Source of the DNA: SSC3 sp963769585
GTDB taxonomy: Bacteria; Actinomycetota; Actinomycetes; Propionibacteriales; Nocardioidaceae
Length of the DNA stretch: 64,000 nt
Assembly (NCBI GenBank): GCA_963769585.1
Contig: CAVYMJ010000001.1
Location: 558,001 to 622,000, forward strand
Reading direction: 5' to 3'
Of the stretch, positions 31,629-40,981 are shown piece by piece; position 1 is the stretch's first letter, and each line of letters opens with the position of its first letter. The notes under the pieces were generated by a model, which worked only from the letters and a program-made list of their open reading frames with translations, was not told the origin of the DNA and searched no databases. A program made the position numbers and the translations under genes.

Positions 31629-33920
31629 GTGAGCGGACAGCGCAAGGAACCCTGGCCGTGGCAGAAGCCGACGCCGGCCTCCCACGCCAAAAGGTCCACC
31701 GCAGGCAGCCAGCGCGGCAGCAGTGCTGGTGGGCGCAATGGCGCGCCCAGCCGCAGCAGCGGTGGTAAGGGCGGCGGCAAGGGGAAGCCGCCCAAGAGCC
31801 GCGTTCGCGTCTGGCTCAAGCGCCTAGTCCTGGCCGGCCTGGCCGGGGTCGCCCTATTGGGCGTGCTCTTTGCCATCGCGTACGCCAAGACCGACATCCC
31901 CGATCCGAACCGCGAGTTCCAGGCGGAGACGTCGTACGTCTACTACAGCGACGGCAAGACCGTGCTGGGCAAGTTCGCCTCCCAGGACCGCGACAGCGTC
32001 ACGCTCGACCGCATGGGCAAGAACACGCCGAACGCCGTGATCGCGGCAGAGGACCGGACCTTCTACACCAACCAGGGCATCGACCCGAAGGGCATCATCC
32101 GCGCGGCCTTCAGTAACGCGCGAGGCAACGCGACCCAGGGTGCCTCCACGATCACCCAGCAGTACGTGAAGGTGCTGTACCTGACTCAGGAGCGCTCGTA
32201 CAAGCGGAAGATCAAGGAAGCCTTCGTCTCGCTCAAGCTTCAGAGCGAGGTCAGCAAGGACGAGATCCTCAGCGGCTACCTCAACACGATCTACTTCGGC
32301 CGCGGTGCCTACGGCATCGAGGCGGCCGCTCGGGCGTACTTCGGGGTCAGCGCCACCCAACTGACGCTCAAGCAGTCCGCCGCCCTGGCCGCAGTGATCA
32401 ACTCGCCGAACAACTACGACCCGGCGAAGGGCCCCGACGCCAAGGCGGCTCTGTTCAGCCGCTACCTGTACGTCCTGGACAGCATGTCCCAGATGGGCAC
32501 GATCGACTCGGAGCAGTACAGCAAGGCCTCCAAGCGGTTGCCGAAGTTCCCCAAGCTCCGTGGCAACACCGGCTACGTCGGCCAGAACGGCTATGTCATG
32601 GACATGGTGCGCAACGACCTGCACAAGCTCGACTACTCCGATGCCGAGATCGACGGCAGCGGGTTGCGGATCACCACGAGCATCGACAAGAAGGTCATGG
32701 AGGCTGCCCAGGCAGCCGTGCTAGAGCAGCAGCCCCAGGGCCTGAAGGAGCTGCACGTTGCGGTGGCCTCGGTCGACCCGAAGACCGGTGGGCTCAAGGG
32801 CATCTACGCCGGGGCGCCGTACGAGCAGACCGGTGGTGGCACCAACTGGGCCATCACGGGCCAGGCACCGGGCTCGACGTTCAAGGCGTTCGCCATCGCG
32901 GCCGGCCTCAGCGACGGCTACTCGTTGAAGAGCACGTTCAACGGCAACTCCCCGCTGGAAGTGTCAGGGACCGACTTCAGCAACCAGGGTGAAGGCGGCG
33001 GCCGGAGCTACGGAAGCCGGATCAGCCTGCTCTCCGCGGCCGAGGACTCGGTGAACACCGCGTTCGTGGACCTCACCGACGCGATGGACGACGGGCCGCA
33101 GAAGGTTCTCGACGCGGCCGTGTCGATGGGGATCCCGCGCAAGTCCGGTGGGCTGGAGCCCACTGTCGGCATCCCCCTGGGCAGCGCCGACATCCGGCCG
33201 GTGGACATGGCCAACGGGTACGCGACCATCGCCAGCCTCGGCATGGCCAAGAAGTGGTACGTCATCGAGCGGGTGAAGAACACCGACGGGGAGAACCTCT
33301 ACAAGCGCAAGGTGAAGGCGACCCAGGTGCTGGAGGAGGACGTCGCCCGTGACACGTCCTACGCGCTGGAGAACGTCATCAACAACGGCACCGGCCGCAA
33401 CGCCAAGGCCCTGGGCCGTCCGGCGGGTGGCAAGACAGGAACCGCGACCGACGACAACGGGCACGTCCGCTCGTCGTGGTTCGTCGGGTTCACTCCGCAG
33501 CTTTCCACCGCGGTGATGTACGTCCGTGGAGACGGCAACGACCCGCTCGAGGGCTACATGCCCACCTTCTTCGGAGGCGAGTACCCGGCGCGGACATGGA
33601 CGGCCATGATGAAGCTCGCCTTGGAGGGGGAGCCGGTCGAGGACCTTCCGGAGCCGGCGAACATCAAGGCGACGCAGGCCGACCACGCGCCCCTTCCCAC
33701 GGCTACGCCCAAGCCGCCCAAGCCGACCAAGACCAAGAAGCCCACTCCGACCCCGACCCCGACCCCGACTCCGACCCCGACGCTGACACCCACTCCGACG
33801 GAGCCCACGCCCGGGCCCACTCCGCCGACCTCCACGTGCACCCTTCCCGGGCCCTGCCCGCCGAAGGAGCCCGACCCTCGTAGGCCCGGAGGCAGCCCGG
33901 CCGGCGGACGGAGCCCCTGA
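31629..33920 (+). CDS. Class A penicillin-binding protein (transglycosylase/transpeptidase)
   Basis: 763 aa bifunctional PBP (PonA1-like) polymerising glycan strands and cross-linking peptides. GTG start. A basic, Ser/Gly-rich cytoplasmic N-terminus (~1-57), one membrane helix (~60-80), the GT51 domain with EDRTFYTNQG (catalytic E141), GASTITQQYVK and YLNTIYFGRGAYGIEAAA. The transpeptidase domain has S416TFK419, a later SVN and KTGTATDD (~601). The C-terminal ~85 residues are Pro/Thr-rich with a run of PT dipeptides, extracellular, coded by CCGACC hexanucleotide repeats. Same position as ponA1 relative to ino1/padR and rpsF in mycobacteria. The GT87 gene follows 5 nt downstream. Confidence 0.96.
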   Translation: MSGQRKEPWPWQKPTPASHAKRSTAGSQRGSSAGGRNGAPSRSSGGKGGGKGKPPKSRVRVWLKRLVLAGLAGVALLGVLFAIAYAKTDIPDPNREFQAETSYVYYSDGKTVLGKFASQDRDSVTLDRMGKNTPNAVIAAEDRTFYTNQGIDPKGIIRAAFSNARGNATQGASTITQQYVKVLYLTQERSYKRKIKEAFVSLKLQSEVSKDEILSGYLNTIYFGRGAYGIEAAARAYFGVSATQLTLKQSAALAAVINSPNNYDPAKGPDAKAALFSRYLYVLDSMSQMGTIDSEQYSKASKRLPKFPKLRGNTGYVGQNGYVMDMVRNDLHKLDYSDAEIDGSGLRITTSIDKKVMEAAQAAVLEQQPQGLKELHVAVASVDPKTGGLKGIYAGAPYEQTGGGTNWAITGQAPGSTFKAFAIAAGLSDGYSLKSTFNGNSPLEVSGTDFSNQGEGGGRSYGSRISLLSAAEDSVNTAFVDLTDAMDDGPQKVLDAAVSMGIPRKSGGLEPTVGIPLGSADIRPVDMANGYATIASLGMAKKWYVIERVKNTDGENLYKRKVKATQVLEEDVARDTSYALENVINNGTGRNAKALGRPAGGKTGTATDDNGHVRSSWFVGFTPQLSTAVMYVRGDGNDPLEGYMPTFFGGEYPARTWTAMMKLALEGEPVEDLPEPANIKATQADHAPLPTATPKPPKPTKTKKPTPTPTPTPTPTPTLTPTPTEPTPGPTPPTSTCTLPGPCPPKEPDPRRPGGSPAGGRSP
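33745..33812 (+). repeat. CCGACC-type hexanucleotide repeat in the PBP tail
   Basis: Near-perfect tandem CCGAC(C/T) hexamers encoding a Pro-Thr run in the extracellular PBP tail. Length variation by slippage is likely between strains. Confidence 0.8.
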
Positions 33921-33925
33921 CTCTG

Positions 33926-35383
33926 ATGGGCCGACACCGTCGGCACGACCCGCGTGCGGAGGTGCCCGTGCAGAGCCCGAGCCTGGACGACCCGCTGGTC
34001 ACCGAGGCCAGCGAGGCCATCGGCGGGCCGATCGGCTCGCACGCCCGGCCACACTCGTGGTGGACGCCGGTGCGGGTGGTGTTGGCGGTGGCGTGCGTCG
34101 CGTATCTGCTCGGAATGCTGCAGAAGACGCCCTGCGTCAACCAGGACTGGCACAGCACCGACGCTCAGCGGTACGGCGCGATGTGCTACTCCGACGTTCC
34201 CTACCTCTACACCGCCAGGGGCTTCGCTGAGCGGGTCGTGCCTTTCACCGACAGCAACGGCCGGTACCCGGACCTGGAGTACCCGGTGGTCATCGGCTAC
34301 TTCGCGTACGGAGCCGCGGCGGCCACCCAGCTGGTCACCGGCTGGCCGGACATCGAGCTACGTCGGTCGTTGGCCAGGAGCGAGGTAGCGGGAGCCCCGG
34401 GCGTGGACGAGGAGTTCGCGCGCTTCTTCGACGTGACCGCGGTGCTGCTCGCCTTCTTCGCTCTGGGAGCGGCCTTCTTCTTGGCCGGTGCCCATCGCGG
34501 CCGGCCCTGGGACGCGATGCCGTACGTCGCCTCACCCGCGCTGGTGCTGACCGGGCTGATCAACTGGGACTACCTGGCCGTCTTCGCCCTGGCTGCTGCG
34601 TTGTTCGCCTGGTCGCGGGGGAGACCGCTGTTGTCCGGGATCCTCATCGGCGTGGGGACCGCGACAAAGCTCTACCCGCTGTTCCTCCTCGGTGCCCTGC
34701 TGGTGGTCTGCCTCCGGAGGCGCGAGCTCGGGTCCTTTGCTCGCGCCCTGGTCGGCACAGTGCTGGCGTGGCTGGCGTTGAACCTGCCGGCGATGCTGAC
34801 CGGGTTCGACCACTGGAAGGGCTTCTGGAGCTTCAACCAAGACCGGGGCGCCGACCTGGGCTCGATCTGGCTGCTGGTCCAGCAGGCCACCGACGAGACG
34901 ATCAGCCCGGCGACGATCAACCGGGTCTCGGAGATCTGGTTCGTGCTGGTGTGCGTGGCCGTGGCGGCCCTGGGTCTGCTGGCCCGCCGTACGCCGCGGA
35001 TCGCGCAGCTCGCCTTCCTGATCGTCTGCGGGTTCCTGGTGATCAACAAGGTCTACTCACCGCAGTACGTGATGTGGTTGCTCCCGCTCGCGGTTCTGGC
35101 TCGCCCCCGCTGGCGTGACCTGCTGATCTGGCAGGCCGCCGAGATCTTCTACTTCGCCGCGGTCTGGCTCTACCTCGGTGGGTTCACCGAGCCCGCAGCC
35201 AGCGGAGCCGACGACCACATCTACTGGCTGGCGATCGTTGTCCGCATCGCCGCCGAGCTGTGGTTCGCCGGGCTGGTGGTCCGAGACATCCTGCGACCCG
35301 AGCACGACCCTGTCCGCGCCGACGGCCGCACCGACGACCCGCTCCACCCACCCCCCGTTGAGCCGGGCGTGTTGGTTGGTTGA
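33926..35383 (+). CDS. GT87-type polyprenol-dependent glycosyltransferase (DUF2029)
   Basis: 485 aa polytopic membrane protein with ~10-12 hydrophobic segments, after a ~45-residue hydrophilic N-terminus. Seen: DVPYLYTARGFAERVVPFTD...DLEYPVVIGYF near the first extracellular loop (acidic residues expected for a GT-C active site), WDYLAVFALAAALFAWSRGRPLLSGILIGVGTATKLYP, and a late MWLLPLAVL. Homologue of the mycobacterial gene next to ponA1. Probably a mannosyl- or arabinosyl-type GT-C enzyme using a polyprenyl-phosphate sugar; substrate unproven. The last residues (VEPGVLVG) and stop codon are encoded by the 22-bp repeat array that begins at 35357. Confidence 0.88.
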   Translation: MGRHRRHDPRAEVPVQSPSLDDPLVTEASEAIGGPIGSHARPHSWWTPVRVVLAVACVAYLLGMLQKTPCVNQDWHSTDAQRYGAMCYSDVPYLYTARGFAERVVPFTDSNGRYPDLEYPVVIGYFAYGAAAATQLVTGWPDIELRRSLARSEVAGAPGVDEEFARFFDVTAVLLAFFALGAAFFLAGAHRGRPWDAMPYVASPALVLTGLINWDYLAVFALAAALFAWSRGRPLLSGILIGVGTATKLYPLFLLGALLVVCLRRRELGSFARALVGTVLAWLALNLPAMLTGFDHWKGFWSFNQDRGADLGSIWLLVQQATDETISPATINRVSEIWFVLVCVAVAALGLLARRTPRIAQLAFLIVCGFLVINKVYSPQYVMWLLPLAVLARPRWRDLLIWQAAEIFYFAAVWLYLGGFTEPAASGADDHIYWLAIVVRIAAELWFAGLVVRDILRPEHDPVRADGRTDDPLHPPPVEPGVLVG

Positions 35384-35503
35384 GCCGGGCGTGTTGGTTG
35401 GTTGAGCCGGGCGTGTTGGTTGGCTGAGCCGGGCGTGTTGGTTGGTTGAGCCGGGCGTGTTGGTTGGTTGAGCCGGGCGTGTTGGTTGGTTGAGCCGGGC
35501 GTT
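35357..35503. repeat. 22-bp tandem repeat array, ~6.7 copies
   Basis: Unit GTTGAGCCGGGCGTGTTGG+TTG (22 bp), copies starting at 35357, 35379, 35401, 35423 (one T to C), 35445, 35467 and a partial copy at 35489. It overlaps the 3' end of the GT87 gene, whose TGA stop is the TGA of GGTTGAGCC in the second copy. It fills the gap to the convergent gene at 35504. Related units occur at 42984-43098. Non-identical spacers are absent, so this is a tandem array and not a CRISPR. Confidence 0.93.
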
Positions 35504-36547
35504 TCAGACGATCACGGTGCGGTCGAACGTCGTTGCCGTGTAGCGGACCCGTACGTCGATCTCGTCGCCGATCTCCGGCACCCGTGCGCCGGCCGGGACG
35601 AAGAGCATCGAGGCCTGCATGTGGGGGGGCTCGGCGAAGAGCCGCTGCTTGCCGTCGATGGTGAACGGCGACCGTATGAAGCCGGCCGCCTCCAGCCCAC
35701 CCCGTGCGACCGCTGCGGCTCGGTCCCTGATCGAGGTGTTCGCGTTCGGCGACTCGAGACCGATCCCATGCGCTGTCCCGCCGGAGGCCACGACCAGGTT
35801 CCCGCGTTTGGGGGCGGGCCGTCCGCGGTAGCCGAAGACATCGCCGCGCTCCACCTCATGCACATCGAGCACCGACGCCTTCACCGACAGCGCCTGCCGG
35901 TCACCCAGCCACAGCGCCGTGCCGACCCGGGGACAGAACTCGTAGTCGCCCCAGTCGCCGCGCAGGGTTTCCAACTCGCTGTCGGTGAGGTGGGAGACGT
36001 AGACACGTCTGGTGGCCAGGCCGGCCGCGACGACATCGGTCATCAGTCGGCTCATCTCCGTGAGGTGCGAGCCGTCGCTCATCGGCAGATGCAGCGCGAC
36101 GCCTTCGACCACGACCCCGGCGTCGTCGGCGGACCCGATCGTCTCTCCGGCTTCGCGGAGATCCCGGGCGCTGAAGCCGTGGCGCCGCATCGACGTCATG
36201 CGTTCTAGTACGACGCGCGGGCGCTCGGCCTTGAGTGCGAGGTCGCGCAGGTCGGCGAGGCGTCCGACGGTGTGGATGACCCGGTCGTCGTACGTTGCGC
36301 GGGTCTCGAAGGGGCGCCAGGGCGACAGCACCATCACCGAGCCCTCGAAGGCGTCGGCGAGCACCACCTCGTCGTAGGTTCCCACGGCGAGGTTCTGTAC
36401 GCCGAGCTGGTTGGCCTGGGCAGCGAGGGTCTCGATGCCGAACCCGTACCCGTTCCCCTTCGCAACCGGGACCAGCCCCGGATTTGCGGCCGTCACCTGT
36501 CGGAGGCAGCCCTCCCAGCGTTCGCGGTCGACGTACAGGGTGAGCAT
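35504..36547 (-). CDS. Alanine racemase-like PLP fold-type III protein
   Basis: 347 aa. N-terminal TIM-barrel motif VPVAKGNGYGFGIETLA aligns with the PLP-lysine motif of alanine racemases (AxxKANAYGHG), Lys at about residue 29. Later VEGVALHLPM, FCPRVGTALWLGDRQ and a C-terminal beta domain with DVFGYRGRPAPKRGN, where a Tyr could act as the second base. ATG 36547 overlaps the femX stop (TGATG), so the two genes are coupled; the upstream frame extension into femX is rejected. Coupling to FemX suggests a role in providing or modifying an amino acid for peptidoglycan, but whether it racemises alanine is not certain. Confidence 0.78.
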   Translation of the reverse strand: MLTLYVDRERWEGCLRQVTAANPGLVPVAKGNGYGFGIETLAAQANQLGVQNLAVGTYDEVVLADAFEGSVMVLSPWRPFETRATYDDRVIHTVGRLADLRDLALKAERPRVVLERMTSMRRHGFSARDLREAGETIGSADDAGVVVEGVALHLPMSDGSHLTEMSRLMTDVVAAGLATRRVYVSHLTDSELETLRGDWGDYEFCPRVGTALWLGDRQALSVKASVLDVHEVERGDVFGYRGRPAPKRGNLVVASGGTAHGIGLESPNANTSIRDRAAAVARGGLEAAGFIRSPFTIDGKQRLFAEPPHMQASMLFVPAGARVPEIGDEIDVRVRYTATTFDRTVIV

Positions 36548-37668
36548 CAGCGCCTGCTCAGGTAGAGGGAGAAGGCCTTGTAGAGGGTCCTGCTGATCGG
36601 CAGGTCCCACTCCCCGGCGTACTCCACGGCCTCGCCGCCGGTGCCGACCTTGAACTGGATAAGCCCGACGTGGGAATCGTCGGGATCGAGCGTGTCGGTG
36701 ATGCCGCGCAGGTCGTAGACGTCGGCGCCGGTCGCCAGGGAGTCCTGGATCATCCGCCACTGGACGGCGTTGGAACCCCGGACCTCACGCTTCTCGGTCG
36801 AGGAAGCCCCGTAGGAGTACCACGTGTGGGCGCCCACCCGTACCCAGATCGTGGCCGCCACCAGGTCACCTTCGTGCCGGGCAAGGTAGAGCCTGATCCG
36901 GTCCGCCTCCTCCTCGAGCAGGGCCGAGAACATGGTGTCGAAGTACTGCAGCGGCCTGGGCGTGAAGTGGTCGCGCTGGGCGGTGTGCAGGTACAGGTCG
37001 TGGAACAGCTTCAGGTCCTGCTTCGGGTCACCGACAGTTACCTCGACACCAGTCTTGGCGGCCTTCTTGATGTTGCGGCGCCACTGCTGGTTCATGCCCT
37101 TGAGTACGTCGTCCTCGGTCCTGCCCTGCAGCGGGATCTGGAAGTTGTACTGCGGCTGGCCGGCCGCGAACCCCCCGTCGGTCCCCTGCTGCTTCCAGCC
37201 GAGCTCACGCAGCTGGGAGACGACCCGGGCTCCCTCGGGCGAGCGCTCGGTCGGGGGGATCTCGTGCAGCCGGTGGACGGCCTCGTCTGCGACACCTTGC
37301 TTGACGGCATCGGCCGTCCAGCGCGCGGTCACCACCGGAGGACCGATCCGAATCCCGAACGCACCCTCGTCGGCGAGGTGCTTGGTCATCGGGGCGAGCC
37401 AGTCATCGAGGTACTCCGCAGCCCAGTCGATGAGCGGCCCTTCTGGGAGGTAAGCGAGGTACCGCTTCACCCTCGGCAGCTGGCGGTAGAGCACGAGCGC
37501 GACGCCGGTGAGCCGGTCGCCGTCGTACCAGCCGATCGACTCGCGCCGCCAGTCACTCTTGACCTCGCCCCAGGCTGGAGTCTGCAGGAAGCTGGCCGAC
37601 CGAAGCCCACGGATGAACGTCAGGTGCTCCGCGCGTGTGATGGTCCGGACGGTCAGGGGGCTGGTCAC
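36547..37668 (-). CDS. femX: FemX-type lipid II aminoacyltransferase
   Basis: 373 aa FemABX protein made of two GNAT-like domains. GTG 37668 is preferred; 21 upstream in-frame residues lack homology and overlap a palindrome. Seen: FLQTPAWGEVKSDWRRESIGW near the N-terminus, YLPEGPLIDW, NQQWRRNIKKAAKTGVEV (start of the second domain's typical W-R-N-I-K-A motif), and the C-terminal HVGLIQFKVGTGGEAVEYAGEWDLP. Transfers an amino acid, probably Gly, from tRNA to lipid II as the first bridge residue, consistent with LL-diaminopimelate/Gly walls of Streptomyces and Nocardioides (inference). Translationally coupled to the alanine-racemase-like gene. Confidence 0.92.
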   Translation of the reverse strand: MTSPLTVRTITRAEHLTFIRGLRSASFLQTPAWGEVKSDWRRESIGWYDGDRLTGVALVLYRQLPRVKRYLAYLPEGPLIDWAAEYLDDWLAPMTKHLADEGAFGIRIGPPVVTARWTADAVKQGVADEAVHRLHEIPPTERSPEGARVVSQLRELGWKQQGTDGGFAAGQPQYNFQIPLQGRTEDDVLKGMNQQWRRNIKKAAKTGVEVTVGDPKQDLKLFHDLYLHTAQRDHFTPRPLQYFDTMFSALLEEEADRIRLYLARHEGDLVAATIWVRVGAHTWYSYGASSTEKREVRGSNAVQWRMIQDSLATGADVYDLRGITDTLDPDDSHVGLIQFKVGTGGEAVEYAGEWDLPISRTLYKAFSLYLSRR

Positions 37669-37716
37669 GTCCGCCAAACTACCGGAGGGCGAAGTTGTTC
37701 CGGCCGGGGACGTGCC

Positions 37717-37752
37717 CGGTATGAATCGCACGGGACCGTGGGATTCATACCG
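37717..37752. repeat. Interspersed palindrome copy 2
   Basis: 36-bp hairpin: 11-bp arms CGGTATGAATC / GATTCATACCG, a mismatched base on each side, inner arms CACGG / CCGTG and a central GA. Same architecture as 53707-53742 but with different, still complementary, outer arms. It lies between the endonuclease stop (37756) and femX, possibly ending transcription from the femX side or separating the two genes. Confidence 0.85.
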
Positions 37753-37755
37753 CCA

Positions 37756-38550
37756 CTACAGCCGCTCCCGGAGCCACTCGAAGTCCGCCAAGTGCTCGGG
37801 CACCCCCCCGGGCGTCTCCGCGATCACCGGGGCACCGGCTGAGCGGATCACCTCGACGAACCCTTCCTGGTCCACCTGGCCGCTGCCGAAGTTGGCGTGC
37901 CGGTCCGCGCCGGAGCCGAACTCGTCTCGGCTGTCGTTGGCATGAACCAGGTCGATGCGTCCGGTGATCGCCAGGATCTCGGCGACCGCGGTGGCGAGCG
38001 GGATGCCGCTGGCGTGGGCGTGGCAGGTGTCGAGGCAGAAGCCGACGCGGTCCGAGCCTGACGCGGACTCGATGGCGGCCCAGACGCCGCCAATCCGGTC
38101 GAGCTCTCTGGTCATGGCGTTGTCGCCGCCCGCGGTGTTCTCGATCAGCAGGGGGATCTTGAGGTCGGTGGCCTCGACAGCCTTGCGCCAGTTGTCGAAC
38201 CCGACCTTGGGGTCGTCGTCCTTGTTCACGTGGCCGCCGTGCACGATCAGCCCGCGCGCGCCGATCGACGCGGCGGCATCGAGGTGCTGTTGGAGGAGCT
38301 TGCGCGAGGGGATGCGGATCCGGTTGTTGGTGGTCGCGACGTTGACCAGGTACGGCGCATGCACGTACAGCCCGATCCCGGCGTCCTCGGCGTCGGCTCG
38401 CAGCGCGTCCGCGCCTCCGGCGTACCGGATCTCGGGGCCCTTGTAGCCCTGGGGGTCGCCGAGGAAGAACTGGACGATGTCGGCTCCCCGAGCCACCCCC
38501 TCCGCGACGGGGTCGGTCTGGTCGACGTGAGCGCCTAGCAGCAGAGCCAT
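37756..38550 (-). CDS. nfo: Endonuclease IV (deoxyribonuclease IV family)
   Basis: 264 aa TIM-barrel AP endonuclease cutting 5' of abasic sites. Family motifs: GAHVDQ near the start, GLIVHGGHVN (IHxGxH zinc motif, here VHGGH), LLIENTAGG, VGFCLDTCHAHASG (the DTCHxxAxG signature), LVHANDSRDEFGSGADRHANFGSGQV (HxNDSxxxxGSxxDRHxxxGxG). ATG 38550 is chosen; the longer frame to 39000 overlaps the TetR gene antiparallel-frame and is a shadow. Base excision repair. Confidence 0.95.
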   Translation of the reverse strand: MALLLGAHVDQTDPVAEGVARGADIVQFFLGDPQGYKGPEIRYAGGADALRADAEDAGIGLYVHAPYLVNVATTNNRIRIPSRKLLQQHLDAAASIGARGLIVHGGHVNKDDDPKVGFDNWRKAVEATDLKIPLLIENTAGGDNAMTRELDRIGGVWAAIESASGSDRVGFCLDTCHAHASGIPLATAVAEILAITGRIDLVHANDSRDEFGSGADRHANFGSGQVDQEGFVEVIRSAGAPVIAETPGGVPEHLADFEWLRERL

Positions 38551-38590
38551 ACGGGAAACCCTATGCGGCCCTGCCGACAGCTGCGCCCTC

Positions 38591-39211
38591 CTAGAGCGGA
38601 GGCCCTCCGACAGCGCCGTCGATGGTCGCCAGCATCGCGGCCCACTGAGCGATCTCGGCCTCTCTGCGCGTGACGTCGCGGCGCAGGAGTGCGCCGAGAC
38701 CGATACCCCGGACCAGCTCGAGGGTGAGTCCGACCGTCTCGCGTACCTGAGGACGCGAGACGTCGGCGCCGAGGAGGTCGAGCGTGACTTTGAAGATGTC
38801 GCGGTTGAGCCGTCGTTCCAACGGAAGCACCAGAGCCTGCAGCCGGGGGTCGGTCGACGCGGCGACCCACAGATGGGTAGCGGCCCGCCCGACCGTGCTG
38901 GTCCAGATCTCTGTGAGCATCTCGACCACCGCCAGGGAGCGGTCCTCGCGGACGGCGACCTCGGCCACTCGCTGCGTGAGGTTTGCCAGGATCTCGTCAC
39001 GTACCTGGTTGACCGTCGCTACGACGAGGTCGTCCCGGGTGGCGAAGTGGTGCTGCGCAGCCCCCCGTGAGACTCCCGCTCGCGCAGCCACGGCAGCCAC
39101 CGTGGTCCGCTCCCAGCCCACCTCCGCGAGGTTCTCGAGGGTGGCTGCGAGCAGCCGCCTGCGAGTGGCGCGACTTCGATCCTGCTGTGGCTCACGACCG
39201 ACTAGGGTCAT
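38591..39211 (-). CDS. TetR family transcriptional regulator
   Basis: 206 aa. N-terminal HTH: RRRLLAATLENLAEVGWERTTVAAVAARAGVSRGAAQHHFATRDDLVVATV, with helix 3 SRGAAQHHF. The C-terminal ligand-binding domain is helical. It lies 9 nt after the fadD stop on the same strand, so it is probably the last gene of a fadD-tetR operon and an acyl-CoA-responsive repressor of it (inference). Confidence 0.92.
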   Translation of the reverse strand: MTLVGREPQQDRSRATRRRLLAATLENLAEVGWERTTVAAVAARAGVSRGAAQHHFATRDDLVVATVNQVRDEILANLTQRVAEVAVREDRSLAVVEMLTEIWTSTVGRAATHLWVAASTDPRLQALVLPLERRLNRDIFKVTLDLLGADVSRPQVRETVGLTLELVRGIGLGALLRRDVTRREAEIAQWAAMLATIDGAVGGPPL

Positions 39212-39220
39212 CGCGCAAGG

Positions 39221-40981
39221 TCATGAGTAGAGGCCGTTGATCACGGCCGCGTACTTCTCGTTGATCGGCCGTCGGCGCAGTTTCAGCGTCGGGGTGAGCT
39301 CCTCGGTCCCGGGCATCCAGAAGACCGGCAGCACCTCGAACTTCTTGACCTGCTCGACCCTGGAGAGCTTGGCGTTGCCGGCGTCGACGCCCCTCTTGAT
39401 CTCCGCGATCAGGCCGGGGTCCTTGGCCAGTACGGCGGGGTCGGCAGCCAGGCCGGCCTTGTCGGCGTACGCCGCGGCGGCGTCCGGGTCCAGCGTGACC
39501 AGGGCAACGTTGTAGGGGCGACCGTCACCCACGACCGCGATCGCCGCTGCAAGCGGAGTCGTCACCTTGAGGGTGTTCTCGATGTTGGCCGGCGACATGT
39601 TCTTGCCGGCCGCGTTGATGATGATCTCCTTCTTGCGGTCGACGATCGTCAAGTAGCCGTCGGCGTCGATGGTCCCGATGTCCCCGGTGTGGAGCCACCC
39701 CTGTGGGTCGATGGTCTCAGCCGTCTTCTCTGGCTCCTTGCGGTAGCCGAGCATGTTGCCGGGACTCTTGACCAGGATCTCGCCGTCCTCGGCCAGCCGG
39801 ATCTCGACGCCGGGCAGCACTGGGCCCACGGTGCCGACCTTCGCTTTGCCCGGCGGGTTGAGAGTGGCACCACCCGTCGTCTCGGACATCCCCCACAGTT
39901 CGCATACGTCGATGCCCAACCCCATGAAGAACTGCAGGGTCTCCGGGGCGATCGCCGCAGCACCGGACCAGGCCCACTTGAGCTCGGACATGCCCAGCGC
40001 GGCCTTGACCTTGCTCAGCACCAGCTTGTCCGCGACGGCGTACGCGAGCGCATCGAGCCCGCTCAGCGTTCTCCCCGCGAGCTGGGCCTGGGCGTTCTTG
40101 GCGGCCATGCCGAGCGCCCAGCGAGCCAGCTTCTGCTTGACGGGGCTGGACTCGGCCTCGACCTTCGCCTCGACGCCGAGCTTGATCTTCTCCCAGACCC
40201 GCGGCACCGCGAACCAGATGGTCGGGCGGCAGTCCGGGAGGGCGGCTGCGATGCCGCGCGGGTCGGCGACGTAGGTGATCTGGACGCCGCGGGTCGCGGA
40301 GAAGTACTGGCAGGTCGCACGGTCGGCGATGTGGGCCGCCGGCAGGAACGAGGTGATGCGCTCGCCGAAGTCGACCTCGACGACCTGCATCGCCGACTCC
40401 GTGATGGCCATCAGGTTCGCGTGGGTGAGCTGAACGCCCTTGGGTGGGCCCGTCGTACCCGAGGTGTAGATCAGGGTCAGTACGTCGGTGGGCTCGACCG
40501 AGCGCCACGCGCCCTCGAAGTCGAAGTCGGGGTCGCCGGCGGCTTCGAGCTCGGCAAGGGTGAGGGTGGCGCCGTCCGGCTTCCCGTCGACGCAGATCAC
40601 GTGCTCCAACTCGACCCCGGACGCGAGGATCACCGGGAGCAGTGCTGTCTCGGTGACGACGATGTTGTTCTCTGCGTTGCCGAAGAGGTACGCGATCTGC
40701 TCCGGCGAGGACGTGTTGTAGATCGAGAAGGCGGTCGCACCCAGATGCATGGCGCCGGCGTCGACGATGGCGAACTCGGGGCGGTTGGTCAGCATGATCG
40801 CGACGGTGTCCCCCCGGGAGATCCCCAGCTTGGCCAACCCCGCGGCAGCCTTTTGGGTTCGCGCGGCGTACTCGCGCCAGGTGATCGCCACGGCATCGCC
40901 CGGCGTCCTGAGAGCCACCGCCTCCGGGTCGATCTTGGCCGTGGCCTGGAAGGCCGCGCAGACGGTGGTGGGTGCGGTCAT
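39221..40981 (-). CDS. Long-chain fatty-acid-CoA ligase (AMP-forming)
   Basis: 586 aa adenylate-forming enzyme (FadD15-like). P-loop motif LIYTSGTTGPPKGVQLTH at about 160-177. The GMSETTGG-type motif (LWGMSETTGGATLNPPG) and TGDIGTIDADGYLTIVDRKKEIIINAAGKNMSP follow in the C-terminal half, with the hinge in VDRKKE. Activates fatty acids with ATP and CoA. ATG 40981 chosen; an upstream frame to 41125 has no homology. Its 5' region (40982-41206, shared with rpsF) holds an imperfect CAA...TTG palindrome near 41040-41060 that could bind the TetR protein. Confidence 0.95.
   Translation of the reverse strand: MTAPTTVCAAFQATAKIDPEAVALRTPGDAVAITWREYAARTQKAAAGLAKLGISRGDTVAIMLTNRPEFAIVDAGAMHLGATAFSIYNTSSPEQIAYLFGNAENNIVVTETALLPVILASGVELEHVICVDGKPDGATLTLAELEAAGDPDFDFEGAWRSVEPTDVLTLIYTSGTTGPPKGVQLTHANLMAITESAMQVVEVDFGERITSFLPAAHIADRATCQYFSATRGVQITYVADPRGIAAALPDCRPTIWFAVPRVWEKIKLGVEAKVEAESSPVKQKLARWALGMAAKNAQAQLAGRTLSGLDALAYAVADKLVLSKVKAALGMSELKWAWSGAAAIAPETLQFFMGLGIDVCELWGMSETTGGATLNPPGKAKVGTVGPVLPGVEIRLAEDGEILVKSPGNMLGYRKEPEKTAETIDPQGWLHTGDIGTIDADGYLTIVDRKKEIIINAAGKNMSPANIENTLKVTTPLAAAIAVVGDGRPYNVALVTLDPDAAAAYADKAGLAADPAVLAKDPGLIAEIKRGVDAGNAKLSRVEQVKKFEVLPVFWMPGTEELTPTLKLRRRPINEKYAAVINGLYS

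Noticed and set aside
35357..35503. Possible CRISPR array from regularly spaced repeats
   Set aside because: The repeat is a contiguous 22-bp tandem unit with no unique spacers and no cas genes nearby.
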